Assembly: GCF_004335015.1 (NCBI RefSeq)
Contig: NZ_RQRU01000002.1
Location: 124,001 to 188,000, forward strand
DNA: 64,000 nt
Direction: 5' to 3'
From: Psychrobacter pygoscelis
GTDB lineage: Bacteria; Pseudomonadota; Gammaproteobacteria; Pseudomonadales; Moraxellaceae
Both the position numbers and the translations under genes were made by a program. The notes under the pieces were generated by a model that saw only the letters and a list, made by a program, of their open reading frames with translations, had not been told where the DNA came from and did not search any database. Positions within the stretch are counted from its first letter, which is position 1; every line of letters begins with the position of its first letter. Positions 49,995-59,806 of this stretch are shown here, one piece after another.

Positions 49995-50324
49995 ATGAAA
50001 AATCCAAATACTCGCCAGCCTGATTCTGTTAGTGGTTCGGTCGCTCATGAGGGCGTCGATAAGCCCATGAATGACCCTATGGGAACAGAAAATAGCCCAT
50101 TAGATACCGATAACATCATTGATAATGATAGCGCTGTCACTGAGGGCTTGACTGAGTCAGAAGGTGTATCAGAGGGCTTGACCCCAATGCATCGTCAAAA
50201 TATCGATGAAGCGCGTGTGGATGAGGTACTGGTAGAAGATGCCTTAGATGACAAAGATTATCCTAGCATTCGTGACATTGCAGATAATGATGCCGTCCAG
50301 CACAGCCATGAAGATGACTTATAA
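49995..50324 (+). CDS. Small acidic, probably disordered protein
   Basis: Not recognised. The 109-residue product is rich in Asp and Glu, with no Cys and no hydrophobic core, and repeats the words EGLTESEG and EGLTPM. Composition suggests intrinsic disorder. AAGGAT is close to the ATG. A bidirectional terminator follows at 50424. Acidic soluble proteins of this kind occur in cold- and salt-adapted bacteria, but no role is claimed. Confidence 0.6.
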   Translation: MKNPNTRQPDSVSGSVAHEGVDKPMNDPMGTENSPLDTDNIIDNDSAVTEGLTESEGVSEGLTPMHRQNIDEARVDEVLVEDALDDKDYPSIRDIADNDAVQHSHEDDL

Positions 50325-50423
50325 TACTTAATTTAAGTGACCCTAGAGCAGAGACGCAAATGAGCTATTAACTATAGAAAAGCTACTTTAAATTAAACAA
50401 TGTAGGTCGAACGACCATAGATC

Positions 50424-50462
50424 AAAAAACCCCCTCAATAACTTCCTACTGAGGGGGTTTTT
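50424..50462. terminator. Bidirectional terminator
   Basis: Arms AAAAAACCCCCTCA and TGAGGGGGTTTTT with a 12-base loop have T runs on both strands. They can end the acidic gene on the plus strand and the small frame at 50536-50718 on the minus strand. Confidence 0.85.
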
Positions 50463-50535
50463 GACGCTCATACAGTAGTAACCGTGAATTACCTTTTACT
50501 GCGCAGTGCAGCAAGTCATCTAATAGCATCATACT

Positions 50536-50718
50536 CTAAGTGGCAGATAACGGCTGATATAGCATCGACATCATGGAGTACGATGAGTGAAGGGGCGAAC
50601 CATACTGCCATAAATACTGGGCGCTATCACCGGTAAACATATAAAATGCCATGCATCCCAATGCGATAAACATCGGAATAAAAGCAATCAAAAAGCCCAC
50701 GAAGTATAAGAGTGACAG
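50536..50718 (-). CDS. Candidate tiny membrane protein
   Basis: Short frame of about 54-60 codons on the minus strand. A GTG at 50700 gives VGFLIAFIPMFIALGCMAFY, a strong membrane helix, then GDSAQYLWQYGSPLHSSYSM and the end LYQPLSAT. A CTG at 50718 has AAGAGG a few bases upstream. The frame sits between the hemH terminator and the bidirectional terminator, so it could be its own transcript. Coding status is uncertain, and no family was recognised. Confidence 0.4.
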   Translation of the reverse strand: MSLLYFVGFLIAFIPMFIALGCMAFYMFTGDSAQYLWQYGSPLHSSYSMMSMLYQPLSAT

Positions 50719-50760
50719 AACAGCCTCTTAAGTAAGTCGTTAAGAATCGCTTGAGCAAAT

Positions 50761-50785
50761 AAAAACCCCTTGAACATTCAAGGGG
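50761..50785 (-). terminator. Terminator of hemH
   Basis: Arms CCCCTTGAA and TTCAAGGGG, then TTTTTATTT on the minus strand. It is about 100 bases after the hemH stop. Confidence 0.88.
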
Positions 50786-50884
50786 CCGCTAATGACTCTA
50801 ATAAAAATAACCTCGGTGGCTAGTGCCACAAGCACTGCCGCTTATGCCTAAATGATAGCGCGAATTAAGCTTAACGCTGCTCCC

Positions 50885-51904
50885 CTAAGCCCAGCCATCT
50901 AAAGTACAGGCCCAGCCTTGCACCAGCGGTGTCGCTAAAGCTTCTAACAAGTCAATATGAGCTTCGTCGGCATTTAATGCTGGGATATAGTGATACTCTT
51001 GGCCGCCCGCATTAATAAAGTTATCACGGTTTTCTATCGCCAACTCCTCCAGCGTCTCTAGACAATCAGCAGAAAATGCGGGGCTGACCACCTGCACCGA
51101 ACGCACACCGGACTTGCCCCAGTCTTGTAATACCACATCCGTATAAGGCTTAACCCACTCTTGCTTGCCAAAGCGCGACTGGAAGCTAATAATCCACTCA
51201 TCATCACCAAGGCCTAATGCTTGAGCCACCTGCGCTGCCGTACATTTGCAGCGTTTGGGATAAGGGTCGCCTTTATCGGCATAAGGCTGCGGGATACCAT
51301 GAAAGCTAAACATCAGCTTATCAGGCTTACCATGCTCCGCTTGGAAGCGGCGGATAGAGTCCGCCAGTGCCTTGATATATAACGGATGGGCGAAGTAGTC
51401 TTTGACAATAGTGAAACTAGGCAAATTGCGCTGCTTTAGCGACCACTTGGTAAGCGCATCATAAACGGCACCTCCTGAGGTAGCTGAATACTGCGGAAAC
51501 AATGGCAATATAACAAAGTGCTCAATGCCATCGCTACAAAGCTTGTCCATAACATCGGGCAGTCCTGGGTTGCCATAGCTCATTGCCGGTACTACGGTAA
51601 CCGGAAATGGAGCGGCGCTATCAGCAATGCGTGCCTGTAATAGCTCAACTTGGGTACTCAAAATTTTACGAATCGGTGAGTCACCCTCCCAGATACTGGC
51701 ATAGGCTTGAGCGACTCTTTTTGGGCGACTTGGTAGCACAAAAAGATTGAGAATAATCGCCCATAGAAACTGCGGAATCTCGATGACTCGAGGATCAGAT
51801 AAAAACTGCTTTAGATATCGGCGGACAGCTGGTGCAGTCGGTTCGTCTGGCGTACCAAGATTGACGAGTAATACGGCAATGCGAGGTGGCTGAGAAGGTC
51901 TCAT
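50885..51904 (-). CDS. hemH: Ferrochelatase
   Basis: Last enzyme of protohaem synthesis; inserts ferrous iron into protoporphyrin IX. The 339-residue product opens [15 protein letters not shown], has the catalytic His in [19 protein letters not shown], and the later Glu in [20 protein letters not shown] after the histidine is typical of gammaproteobacterial enzymes. It starts at an ATG close to the metX promoter region and points away from metX. Confidence 0.95.
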   Translation of the reverse strand: MRPSQPPRIAVLLVNLGTPDEPTAPAVRRYLKQFLSDPRVIEIPQFLWAIILNLFVLPSRPKRVAQAYASIWEGDSPIRKILSTQVELLQARIADSAAPFPVTVVPAMSYGNPGLPDVMDKLCSDGIEHFVILPLFPQYSATSGGAVYDALTKWSLKQRNLPSFTIVKDYFAHPLYIKALADSIRRFQAEHGKPDKLMFSFHGIPQPYADKGDPYPKRCKCTAAQVAQALGLGDDEWIISFQSRFGKQEWVKPYTDVVLQDWGKSGVRSVQVVSPAFSADCLETLEELAIENRDNFINAGGQEYHYIPALNADEAHIDLLEALATPLVQGWACTLDGWA

Positions 51905-52155
51905 TGGTAGGCTCTATCCTTATAACGGCATTTGGTATCAGCGTTAATTTTAACTTTTTGTCTTGCTCTATTGATATCAAGGTCAAAATCACGCTTAAAA
52001 CGGTATTAGTGTAGCATTTAACGGTATATTTTTCTTACTCACGGCGCTACTAGAGAATTAATATCTTCTTAATTCTGCCCAACTTATCGATGGAAGTTGT
52101 ACTTACGCCTACATCCGCCTACAATATCACCTCACCCTGATTTGATAGAAAAGAG

Positions 52156-53415
52156 GTGGATTTGAGCCCACATCCCCAGCTAACCGATCCTAAATTTGCC
52201 GATTCTGTCGGTATTGTCACCCCAGAGACCCTACACTTTGATACCGAACTGACCTTAGAATGCAATCGCACCTTACCTGCTTTTGATCTGGTCATAGAGA
52301 CTTATGGCACCCTAAACGCTGACAAATCAAACGCGATACTGATCTGTCATGCCTTATCTGGCAGTCACCATGCGGCAGGCTATCACAGTATCGATGATAA
52401 AAAACCTGGCTGGTGGGACAACATGATTGGACCAGGCAAGCCTATTGATACGCGGCGCTACTATGTGGTGTGCCTAAATAACATCGGTAGCTGTCATGGC
52501 TCAACTGGCCCCACAAGCCCCAATCCAGACAGCCCTAGCGGAGCGCCTTATGGTCCTGACTTTCCGCTGATTACTATCAAAGACTGGGTCGCAACCCAAG
52601 CGTTGCTCTCAGACCGCCTCGGTATCAAGGTTTGGCATGCCATTGTCGGTGGCTCTATGGGCGGGATGCAGGCTTTGCAGTGGTCAGTCGACTATCCAGA
52701 CAGGCTCAAACGCTGCGTCATTATCGCCAGTACCCCTAAGCTGTCCGCGCAAAATATCGCTTTTAACGAAGTCGCGCGTCAGTCTATCTTGTCCGATCCT
52801 GACTTTAAAGATGGTCATTATTTGGTAGCAGGTACTTATCCCAGACGTGGTCTTATTCTCGCGCGAATGGTCGGACACATCACTTATCTGACCGAAGATG
52901 CAATGAAGTCGAAGTTTGGCCGTGATCTTAAATCGGGCAAGTTTATGTACGGCTATGATGTCGAGTTTCAGGTGGAGAGCTACCTACGCTATCAAGGCGA
53001 GCGCTTTAGTAAAAACTTCGACGCCAATACTTATCTGCTCATGACCAAAGCCCTCGACTACTTTGACCCTACCCGCGACTATGTCGATGATGAGTCGCTC
53101 ACCGAGCTTGAAGCCCTCAGACAAACCTTAGCGCATACCAAGTGTCAATACCTCGTCGTCTCCTTTACTACCGATTGGCGCTTTGCCCCTGAGCGCTCTC
53201 AGGAGATTGTCGAGGCGCTCATGGCCAATGACAAGCCCGTCAGCTATGTCAATATCGATGCCCCCCATGGTCATGACTCCTTTTTATTTGATATTCCTCG
53301 CTACATGGGCGCGGTTAGCAGCTTTTTAAATGCACCGTTTTTGACGCAATCTGCCTCTCAAAGCGACCATTCTACCCGCCACCAAGACAGTAATTCAAAG
53401 GAAGTAACGGCATGA
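52156..53415 (+). CDS. metX: Homoserine O-acyltransferase (MetX family)
   Basis: Alpha/beta-hydrolase enzyme that acylates L-homoserine at the start of methionine synthesis. The 419-residue product has the nucleophile elbow GGSMGGMQ, the oxyanion region [11 protein letters not shown], the catalytic Asp in [10 protein letters not shown], and His in [10 protein letters not shown]. In related Gammaproteobacteria MetX proteins use succinyl-CoA rather than acetyl-CoA, so the substrate is left open. The start is GTG 52156, or TTG 52162, with AGAGG upstream. The last 20 residues are a polar tail. Its stop overlaps the metW start by 4 bases (ATGA). Confidence 0.93.
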   Translation: MDLSPHPQLTDPKFADSVGIVTPETLHFDTELTLECNRTLPAFDLVIETYGTLNADKSNAILICHALSGSHHAAGYHSIDDKKPGWWDNMIGPGKPIDTRRYYVVCLNNIGSCHGSTGPTSPNPDSPSGAPYGPDFPLITIKDWVATQALLSDRLGIKVWHAIVGGSMGGMQALQWSVDYPDRLKRCVIIASTPKLSAQNIAFNEVARQSILSDPDFKDGHYLVAGTYPRRGLILARMVGHITYLTEDAMKSKFGRDLKSGKFMYGYDVEFQVESYLRYQGERFSKNFDANTYLLMTKALDYFDPTRDYVDDESLTELEALRQTLAHTKCQYLVVSFTTDWRFAPERSQEIVEALMANDKPVSYVNIDAPHGHDSFLFDIPRYMGAVSSFLNAPFLTQSASQSDHSTRHQDSNSKEVTA

Positions 53416-54026
53416 GAATCGACCAAAAACTTGTCAAACATTGGATTGCACCACATTCTCGAGTCCTTGATTTAGGCTGCGGCGATGGCTCATTACTCGC
53501 GCACATGCAGCACTCTCTTGGCGTGACTGGCTATGGTCTTGAACTTGACGGTGACAAAATTAACCAAGGTATCGCTAAGGGCCTAAGTATCATTGAGCAA
53601 GACCTTAATGATGGCCTTGCCCGCTTTGATGATGACAGCTTTGATACCGTCGTTATGGCCAGAGCGCTGCAAGCGGTCAAGTCCCCCGACACCCTACTTC
53701 TGGATATGCTGCGCGTCGGCCGTGAGGCAGTGATTACCTTTCCAAACTTCGCTCATTGGCAAAATCGGCTGCACCTAGGGTTGAAGGGCTTAATGCCGGT
53801 ATCAGAAGCATTGCCCTATGAGTGGTATGACACCCCTAATATCCACCTTTGTACCTTTAAAGACTTCGAAAAGCTATGCTTGGATAACGATATCCGCATT
53901 ATGAATCGCTTCGCGGTTAGCGACTCTACTCGTATTCGAACACCAATAATGACCTCACTCATCCGCCAAGCACCCAACTTACTGGCTGATGTCGCTATTT
54001 ATCGCGTGACCAAGCGCGGTTCATAG
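53412..54026 (+). CDS. metW: MetW methyltransferase-like protein
   Basis: Partner of MetX in methionine synthesis in many Proteobacteria. The 204-residue product has a class I methyltransferase fold with [15 protein letters not shown] at the cofactor site and later [17 protein letters not shown] and [20 protein letters not shown]-like text ([14 protein letters not shown]) is typical of MetW. The start ATG overlaps the metX stop (ATGA), so translation is coupled. Confidence 0.94.
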   Translation: MRIDQKLVKHWIAPHSRVLDLGCGDGSLLAHMQHSLGVTGYGLELDGDKINQGIAKGLSIIEQDLNDGLARFDDDSFDTVVMARALQAVKSPDTLLLDMLRVGREAVITFPNFAHWQNRLHLGLKGLMPVSEALPYEWYDTPNIHLCTFKDFEKLCLDNDIRIMNRFAVSDSTRIRTPIMTSLIRQAPNLLADVAIYRVTKRGS

Positions 54027-54389
54027 TACGCTTACCCACCCAGCCTAATTGATTAAAAAGTCAGCAGCGTCGATGAATTTACTGCTAAAAGGTTACTGGT
54101 AAATTTAGAGGCTAATCTGCCATTAAATTCAGCCACTTAATAAAGAGATATTTATCTTGAGTACTGCATAAATAGTACTTATGAATCACGATATTGTAAC
54201 GAGGTTTTACCATAAGCGGCTTTCGCCCTTTATTATGCATAAATCTGTTATTACCTTAGTAAGAGTAGGACATTTATATTTGAGTTTCGTAAATGGCAGT
54301 GGTAAGCTATTCCAATCATACGAATCCTCTAAATTTGCTACCCCTTTTTCCTCATCTGTCTTACTGTAAAGAGACTGAACGGAGCTGTT
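54027..54389. other. Intergenic region between metW and the Sel1 gene
   Basis: 363 AT-rich bases. A 62-codon frame at 54181 has no ribosome site and no family pattern and was not accepted as a gene. No terminator or repeat was identified with confidence. Confidence 0.4.
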
Positions 54390-54971
54390 ATGAAAATTAT
54401 AAAAGCTGCCTTATTGACGGCTTGCTTATCTGTTACTGGTCTTGCCAATGCAGAACTGATCGCTAATGTCCCACTGGATACCTCTCGCTTTGAACAAATG
54501 GGTATTAGTGAACTAACTTCACGTGCTAATCAAGGCAATGACCATGCCCAGTTTTATCTGGCCAAACGCCTGCAAAAAGGCATGGGCATCACTAAGAATA
54601 CTCAACAAGCTGCCCAGTGGTATACTCGCGCAGCTCAGCAAGGCGTTGCCCCTGCTCAGCTAAACCTTGCGATCATGTACCTTCGCGGTGAAGGGGTTAA
54701 GCCTAACCTGCAACAAGCCCGTGTTTGGTTAGAAAAAGCAGCAGCACTCGGTGATAACCGTGCCAGCTATACCCTAGCCCTTCTAGATGAGAAGCAGAAG
54801 AAGCTGGTCGATGCTTACAAATGGTATGACCTAGCCGCTCGCGACGGCATGCTTGATGAAAAAGTACGCAGCAAAGCTCGTGGCAAGATTAGTCAGCTGG
54901 CTCTGAACCTATCGAACTCCGATATCGCTAAAGCGCGCGTAGAAGCTGACAGCTGGTTCCAAAATAAATAA
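54390..54971 (+). CDS. Exported Sel1-repeat protein
   Basis: A 193-residue protein with a signal peptide (cut near ANA, about residue 20) and three or four Sel1-like tetratricopeptide repeats: NQGNDHAQFYLAKRLQKG, the AQWYTRAAQQG unit, LNLAIMYLRGEGVKP and ARVWLEKAAALGDNRASY. Sel1 repeats mediate protein contacts; no enzyme domain is present. CGGAG lies before the ATG. It stands alone and is followed by a terminator. Confidence 0.87.
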   Translation: MKIIKAALLTACLSVTGLANAELIANVPLDTSRFEQMGISELTSRANQGNDHAQFYLAKRLQKGMGITKNTQQAAQWYTRAAQQGVAPAQLNLAIMYLRGEGVKPNLQQARVWLEKAAALGDNRASYTLALLDEKQKKLVDAYKWYDLAARDGMLDEKVRSKARGKISQLALNLSNSDIAKARVEADSWFQNK

Positions 54972-54995
54972 GCCCTAGATGTATCTAATCGCCGC

Positions 54996-55022
54996 AAACC
55001 CAGCCTTAAGCTGGGTTTTTTG
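54996..55022 (+). terminator. Terminator of the Sel1 gene
   Basis: AAACCCAGC and GCTGGGTTT arms with a 5-base loop, followed by T. Confidence 0.88.
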
Positions 55023-55269
55023 CTTTAATCTACCAAAGCTTACTAGCCGCGCCCGCACTTTATATCAGTAAAAGGGGCACGTGATGCCTTTTTATATGCA
55101 CCGTCTTATATCAGATTTTCTATAAACGACCCACTCGTTCCCGCCCTTACTAAACCTTAGCAAATCTTATAAAATAGCCACGGCCTTTAGCCAGAATCTA
55201 CCAGAGTCTAAAGGTCACTAAACTTTACCCAATGCACTAGGTTTACGACCTAGCCAGCAGGAGAGCACC

Positions 55270-56319
55270 ATGAGTAGCACTCAAGAGAATAGCCCTATCG
55301 CCGCAAAAAAGGCGACTGAATACGATAGCGTAACGAATAATATCGTCGTTGCTGCTCTTTACAAATTTATCCGTTTCGATGACTTTGAACAATACCGCGA
55401 GCCTATCTTAAATAAGATGTTAGAGCACCAAGTCAAAGGTACATTACTACTAGCCTCAGAAGGGATTAATGGTACTGTTGCAGGTAGCCGTGAGGGTATC
55501 GATGCGCTACTGACCTACCTAAGAACGCTGCCCGCTATCGGTGAGTTCGAGGTCAAGGAGTCTTATACCGATATACCGCCATTTTACCGTACTAAGGTTA
55601 AGCTAAAAAAAGAGATTGTCACTATGGGCGTCGAGGGCATCGACCCATTAGAGTCGGTCGGTCGTTATGTTAAGCCCAGTGACTGGAACGATTTGATTAG
55701 CGACCCAGATGTGCTACTGATCGACACTCGTAACGATTACGAAGTGCAGATTGGTACTTTTAAAAATGCCGTCAACCCAAAGACCAATACTTTCCGTGAG
55801 TTCCCTGACTACGTCAAAAAAGAGCTAGACCCCAAGCAGCATAAGAAAGTTGCGATGTTCTGTACTGGCGGTATCCGCTGCGAGAAATCAACTGCTTATC
55901 TACGCGAGCAAGGCTTTGATGAGGTCTATCATTTAGAAGGCGGTATCTTAAAATACTTAGAAGAAGTCCCAAGCGATGAGTCGCTTTGGCAAGGGGATTG
56001 CTTTGTCTTTGACAATCGCGTGGCGGTCAATCATAACTTAGAAAAAGGTGAGTACGATCAGTGCTTTGCTTGCCGAATGCCGATTACCAAAGCAGACAAA
56101 CAAAGCGCTGCTTATGTCAAAGGCGAGTCTTGTCCGCATTGTATCGACAAAGCCACACCAGAACAAAAAGAGCGCTTTCGTGAGCGTGAACGTCAAATTC
56201 AGCTGGCAAAAGCTCGCGGTGAGTCGCACATCGGCAGTGAGGTCAATGAGGTGATAGAAAAGCGTAAAGCTGAGAAAATTGCCCAACGTGAAGCTCAGAT
56301 TGAGCAAGGCAAAAAATAG
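55270..56319 (+). CDS. trhO: tRNA uridine-34 hydroxylase (rhodanese-type)
   Basis: Enzyme that makes 5-hydroxyuridine at tRNA position 34 using oxygen (YceA/TrhO family). The 349-residue protein has an N-terminal acylphosphatase-like part, then a rhodanese domain with the active Cys in [13 protein letters not shown], and a C-terminal zinc-ribbon-like part with Cys residues in QCFACRMP and ESCPHC. A long charged helix ends the protein. CAGGAGAG lies just before the ATG. It converges with a BLUF gene across a terminator. Confidence 0.93.
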   Translation: MSSTQENSPIAAKKATEYDSVTNNIVVAALYKFIRFDDFEQYREPILNKMLEHQVKGTLLLASEGINGTVAGSREGIDALLTYLRTLPAIGEFEVKESYTDIPPFYRTKVKLKKEIVTMGVEGIDPLESVGRYVKPSDWNDLISDPDVLLIDTRNDYEVQIGTFKNAVNPKTNTFREFPDYVKKELDPKQHKKVAMFCTGGIRCEKSTAYLREQGFDEVYHLEGGILKYLEEVPSDESLWQGDCFVFDNRVAVNHNLEKGEYDQCFACRMPITKADKQSAAYVKGESCPHCIDKATPEQKERFRERERQIQLAKARGESHIGSEVNEVIEKRKAEKIAQREAQIEQGKK

Positions 56320-56350
56320 CGACCGGTAAATTCAGCTCAAGATTTACCAT

Positions 56351-56377
56351 AAAAAAGAGGCCTAGTGCCTCTTTTTT
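56351..56377. terminator. Bidirectional terminator between trhO and BLUF gene 1
   Basis: AAAAAAGAGGC and GCCTCTTTTTT arms with a 5-base loop, with T runs on both strands. Confidence 0.9.
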
Positions 56378-56420
56378 ATGATGACTTATCCAAGACCTTC
56401 ATTAAAGCCATGTCGGAGGA

Positions 56421-56441
56421 TACCTGTGTAAAGTACAGGTA
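56421..56441. repeat. Palindrome after BLUF gene 1
   Basis: TACCTGT and ACAGGTA arms are perfect and 7 bases apart; TGTC and GACA sit farther out. There is no T run, so it is not a plain terminator. It lies 16 bases beyond the BLUF stop codon. Confidence 0.55.
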
Positions 56442-56456
56442 AGCTGACACGAGGAG

Positions 56457-57053
56457 CTATGATTGTAGCTTAATGTTATACACCATCAGCCCCACTATTA
56501 ACACCGCCAATAACGACATTACCGAGTTAAACGTCAGCCAGCGATGTTGACCTGACGACATATCAGGGCACAATCCTGCTCGGTTATACTCCATGCAGTC
56601 ATTATGTGTACTTTGGGTATGATCACTACCATGATGCTGATAATAATCCTTAAACATGGTCACAAATTCAGCAGTCTGCGCCTGACTCCAATCATAGGGG
56701 GCAAATGGCATAAAAGAATAAGCATTCGCATAGCATGTGACAAAACTGTCAAAGGTAATCGCAAACATATTCCAGTCTGTAAAGCGCCGATTCTCAAGGG
56801 TATTTTTATCCAAGATTCGCATACTGCGGTGACGTTTATCTTGCTCCAGTTGTAAGCATAACGCTTCTATCTCAGAGTGACTGCCCTCGACGTATTGTAA
56901 AAAATACTGATTACCATGACATAAAAACCCACTGATTCCAGCTCCCCTATTCCGTACTTTGGAGTCTGTCACAATCTCACAAACAGTATCCGGTGTCACC
57001 AAGGCTTTTAGTGTAATTTTACTGACATAAACAACATAACTAAGCTGCGTCAT
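56457..57053 (-). CDS. BLUF photoreceptor-like protein with C-terminal membrane helix (1)
   Basis: Blue-light sensor domain using FAD, followed by a membrane anchor. The BLUF core (about residues 1-100) has the key residues: Tyr in YVVYVSKI, Asn in RNRGAGISGF, Gln in YFLQYVEG, the DKRHRSMRI segment and Trp in FTDWNMF. The middle part has MPFAPYDWSQ, then a Cys-containing loop. The end is a hydrophobic helix (SVMSLLAVLIVGLMVYNI), so it is probably tail-anchored with the sensor in the cytoplasm. An upstream in-frame GTG at 57083 would add ten residues; neither start has a clear ribosome site. No effector domain is present. Confidence 0.88.
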   Translation of the reverse strand: MTQLSYVVYVSKITLKALVTPDTVCEIVTDSKVRNRGAGISGFLCHGNQYFLQYVEGSHSEIEALCLQLEQDKRHRSMRILDKNTLENRRFTDWNMFAITFDSFVTCYANAYSFMPFAPYDWSQAQTAEFVTMFKDYYQHHGSDHTQSTHNDCMEYNRAGLCPDMSSGQHRWLTFNSVMSLLAVLIVGLMVYNIKLQS

Positions 57054-57267
57054 AATCGTATCATTTATTATTGATCTTGACACTGAGTATACATAGTATT
57101 ACCAAATAAAACTTTAAATTCTGGCGTAAAGGTAGTAATAAGCTGATTAACTCATTATTGAGGTTTTATCGCATCAGAAATATGGGCTAAAAGTAAGTCA
57201 ATTCATGCAGCTAGTGATGTTTTGATTGTGATTGGACACATAGGTATAGAGTGATTATTTTAGGCCA

Positions 57268-57303
57268 TAAAAAAGCCAAACACAGACCGAGGTCCATGTT
57301 TGA
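57268..57303 (-). terminator. Terminator of serA
   Basis: CAAACA and TGTTTG arms with an inner GGACC/GGTC stem, followed on the minus strand by GGCTTTTTTAT. It lies about 70 bases after the serA stop. Confidence 0.82.
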
Positions 57304-57370
57304 CTATCAGTTACTTCACTAATCGAAGCTAAACCAATCGCCGCACGGCAATGGGCGTAAAGCCAACGGC

Positions 57371-58597
57371 TTAATACAATACCCGAACGCGGATAGTCTC
57401 ATCGATATCTTTAAGTGTCTCAAGCGCTTCTTGTGAGTTTCTATTATCGACATCCATGACTAGGTAACCAACATTACCTTCGGTCATTAGACTTTGTGCC
57501 AAGATATTGATACCAGCCTTAGCAAATGAGCTGTTAATCTGCGATAGCACGCCAGGCACGTTTCTATGAATATGTAGCAGACGATGTGAGCCTTCTTTGA
57601 CCGGAATGCTAACCTCAGGGAAGTTCACTGCGGTCACTGTATCACCGGCATCTGAGTATTTGACAAACTTCTCAGCCACTTCAAGCCCAATATTGGCCTG
57701 AGCTTCTTGAGTTGAGCCACCGATATGCGGTGTTAAGATAACATTGTCAAACTTACGCAGTGGTGATTCAAACTCTTGATCTGCTGATTTGGGCTCTTTA
57801 GGGAACACATCCACCGCCGCGCCCAATAGCTTACCTGACTCAAGTGCAGCTGCCAGATCATCAATCTCAACACAGGTGCCACGAGCTGCATTGATAAAGT
57901 AGCTGCCTTCTTTCATCTGTGCAAACTGCTCGGCTTTCATCATGTAGCGCGTACTCGGTAAATCTGGCACATGCAAAGTGACCACATCAGCAGTCTGTAA
58001 TAGCTCCTCTAAGCTTCCCACCTGCGTGGCATTACCTAGTGGCAGCTTGGTAACGACATCATGATAGATAACTTTCATACCGAGACTCTCTGCCAATACT
58101 GACAGCTGCGAGCCGATAGAGCCATAACCGACGATACCCATCGTCTTACCGCGGACTTCATGTGAGTTTTTGGCAGACTTACCCCAACCACCACGGTGAA
58201 CCACCGCGCTCTTCTCAGGGATACCACGGTACAGCATGATGGCTTCAGCCAGTACCAGCTCAGCTACTGAACGAGTATTAGAGTACGGGGCATTAAAGAC
58301 TGGAATACCCAGCTCACGAGCCGCATCTAAGTCTACTTGGTTGGTACCAATACAGAAGCAACCAACAGCGACGAGCTTTTCTGCCTGCTCTAACACTTCA
58401 CGTGTCAGCTGAGTTCGTGAGCGAATGCCCACAAAGTGCGCGTCTTTAATCTTTTCGATTAGCTCATCTTGGTCGAGAGCATGAGTCAGATACTCAATAT
58501 TGTTATAGCCTGCCGCATTTAACACTTTTAGCGCATTATCATGCACGCCTTCAAGTAGTAAAAAACGGATTTTATCTTTTGGTAGTGATAACGCCAT
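57371..58597 (-). CDS. serA: D-3-phosphoglycerate dehydrogenase
   Basis: First enzyme of L-serine synthesis; oxidises 3-phosphoglycerate, and also reduces 2-oxoglutarate to D-2-hydroxyglutarate. The 408-residue product has the NAD motif VGYGSIGSQLSVLAESLG, the catalytic Arg in NAARGTCVEID, and His in LTPHIGGST, and ends in an ACT regulatory domain (about 335-408) as in the E. coli serine-sensitive enzyme. AAGGTG lies before the ATG. A LysE exporter and a D-2-hydroxyglutarate dehydrogenase-like gene lie divergently upstream. Confidence 0.95.
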   Translation of the reverse strand: MALSLPKDKIRFLLLEGVHDNALKVLNAAGYNNIEYLTHALDQDELIEKIKDAHFVGIRSRTQLTREVLEQAEKLVAVGCFCIGTNQVDLDAARELGIPVFNAPYSNTRSVAELVLAEAIMLYRGIPEKSAVVHRGGWGKSAKNSHEVRGKTMGIVGYGSIGSQLSVLAESLGMKVIYHDVVTKLPLGNATQVGSLEELLQTADVVTLHVPDLPSTRYMMKAEQFAQMKEGSYFINAARGTCVEIDDLAAALESGKLLGAAVDVFPKEPKSADQEFESPLRKFDNVILTPHIGGSTQEAQANIGLEVAEKFVKYSDAGDTVTAVNFPEVSIPVKEGSHRLLHIHRNVPGVLSQINSSFAKAGINILAQSLMTEGNVGYLVMDVDNRNSQEALETLKDIDETIRVRVLY

Positions 58598-59055
58598 GTG
58601 AATTACACCTTATGTCAGAACCTCTAGGGGAACTATCGGTTAAGAATAGTGATGAAAAGAAAGGTTTTCATCAGAAATTTTGATAATGAATAGCTATTAT
58701 AAAGAATAACAATGAGAAAATAATGGCGTTTATATTACACAAAATTTGCAATTGATGTTAGAGGGGTTACCGAATAAATGCGTGCCAATTTTGACTATGA
58801 GAGACACTATTCGTTTGGTGCAAATTTAAACCTGCCTGAATCCAAAAGCCAATCGGTGCTTAACCCTTCTATTATCCTAGCGAAATATTATAAGAAATAT
58901 TGGTTATCCGCGCTTAACTATCAAGGCTAGCTTAGGAGAATATTCGTTATTAAAACTCTGTATTATCAAAGTAAATAGTGAATATACTATCTTGATATCA
59001 TCGGATGTCGTTACGCTATGGTTTAATGGTTTATCTATAAAACTTAAGGACGGGT
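58598..59055. other. Intergenic region between serA and LysE gene
   Basis: 458 bases with promoters for both divergent genes expected. It contains one short frame (58778-58930, listed separately). Confidence 0.4.
58778..58930 (+). other. Short frame resembling a beta-barrel fragment
   Basis: A 50-codon frame MRANFDYERHYSFGANLNLP, then KSQSVLNPSIILAKYYKKYW and a short end. The alternating aromatic/polar pattern looks like two or three transmembrane beta strands of an outer-membrane protein. It has no signal peptide. GAGGGG lies about 14 bases upstream. It is more likely a gene fragment than a gene. Confidence 0.3.
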
Positions 59056-59733
59056 ATGGATTTTTCTACGTGGTTTACTTTTACTATAATGGCAACGTTA
59101 ATTGTCATGTCTCCCGGTCCAAATGGCGTTATCGTGCTAAAGACGCTTGGACAGTATGGCTATAGGCCTGCCTTAGCCGTCATCTTAGGGCTATTTTGTG
59201 CAACATTTGCTCATGGCCTATTTGTATTATTCGGCCTATCCGCATTATTAATCTATATTCCTCAAGCTTTTCTGACAATTAAGATTCTGGGCGCTATTTA
59301 TCTTTGCTATTTGGGACTGAAGTCTCTTAAACAGTTCTTTAACGCTCAAAAGCCCCCTATTAGTGACAGTATTAGCGACAAAACAAAAGTCAGCGTTACT
59401 AACCCTAATGACACAATAGCTAGGCTACGCAGTTTTATGAAAGTGGGGTTATTAACACAATTATTAAATCCTAAAGTCTCTGCCCTTTACTTAGCAGTCA
59501 TTCCTAGCTTTGTCGACTTTACCGCCGCTACGGCGACTGTTGATACGCTAATATTAACACTGACCCATGCTAGTATCGTCGGTAGCTGGTTCGTCCTTTT
59601 GGCAACTGTCAGCGTGAAGCTCTTACCCTACTTTAAAGACACCTCAGTCGGTAGATGGATGAATGGCTTGGCAGGTGCGGTAATGTTATATTTTTCAGCG
59701 ATGCTGCTAACATTTGAAACTAAACAACCTTAA
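59056..59733 (+). CDS. LysE-family amino-acid exporter
   Basis: Inner-membrane exporter of 225 residues with about six hydrophobic helices (near 5-25, 40-62, 68-88, then a polar loop, 135-160, 165-190 and 203-222). The family signature MSPGPNGVIVLKTLG is near the N-terminus (residue 19 onward). Substrate in this family can be Lys, Arg, Thr, homoserine or Cys and cannot be read from sequence. AAGGACGGG lies just before the ATG. It lies between serA and an FAD-linked oxidase. Confidence 0.9.
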   Translation: MDFSTWFTFTIMATLIVMSPGPNGVIVLKTLGQYGYRPALAVILGLFCATFAHGLFVLFGLSALLIYIPQAFLTIKILGAIYLCYLGLKSLKQFFNAQKPPISDSISDKTKVSVTNPNDTIARLRSFMKVGLLTQLLNPKVSALYLAVIPSFVDFTAATATVDTLILTLTHASIVGSWFVLLATVSVKLLPYFKDTSVGRWMNGLAGAVMLYFSAMLLTFETKQP

Positions 59734-59806
59734 GATTTTAGGTCACTAGGTTAACAAAACTTGTTTCTAATTAAATTATGGTATGAATTCATTACTAATT
59801 AGCCCA

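Noticed and set aside
54181..54369. 62-codon frame between metW and the Sel1 gene
   Set aside because: No ribosome site, no domain, and unlike-coding composition in AT-rich DNA.
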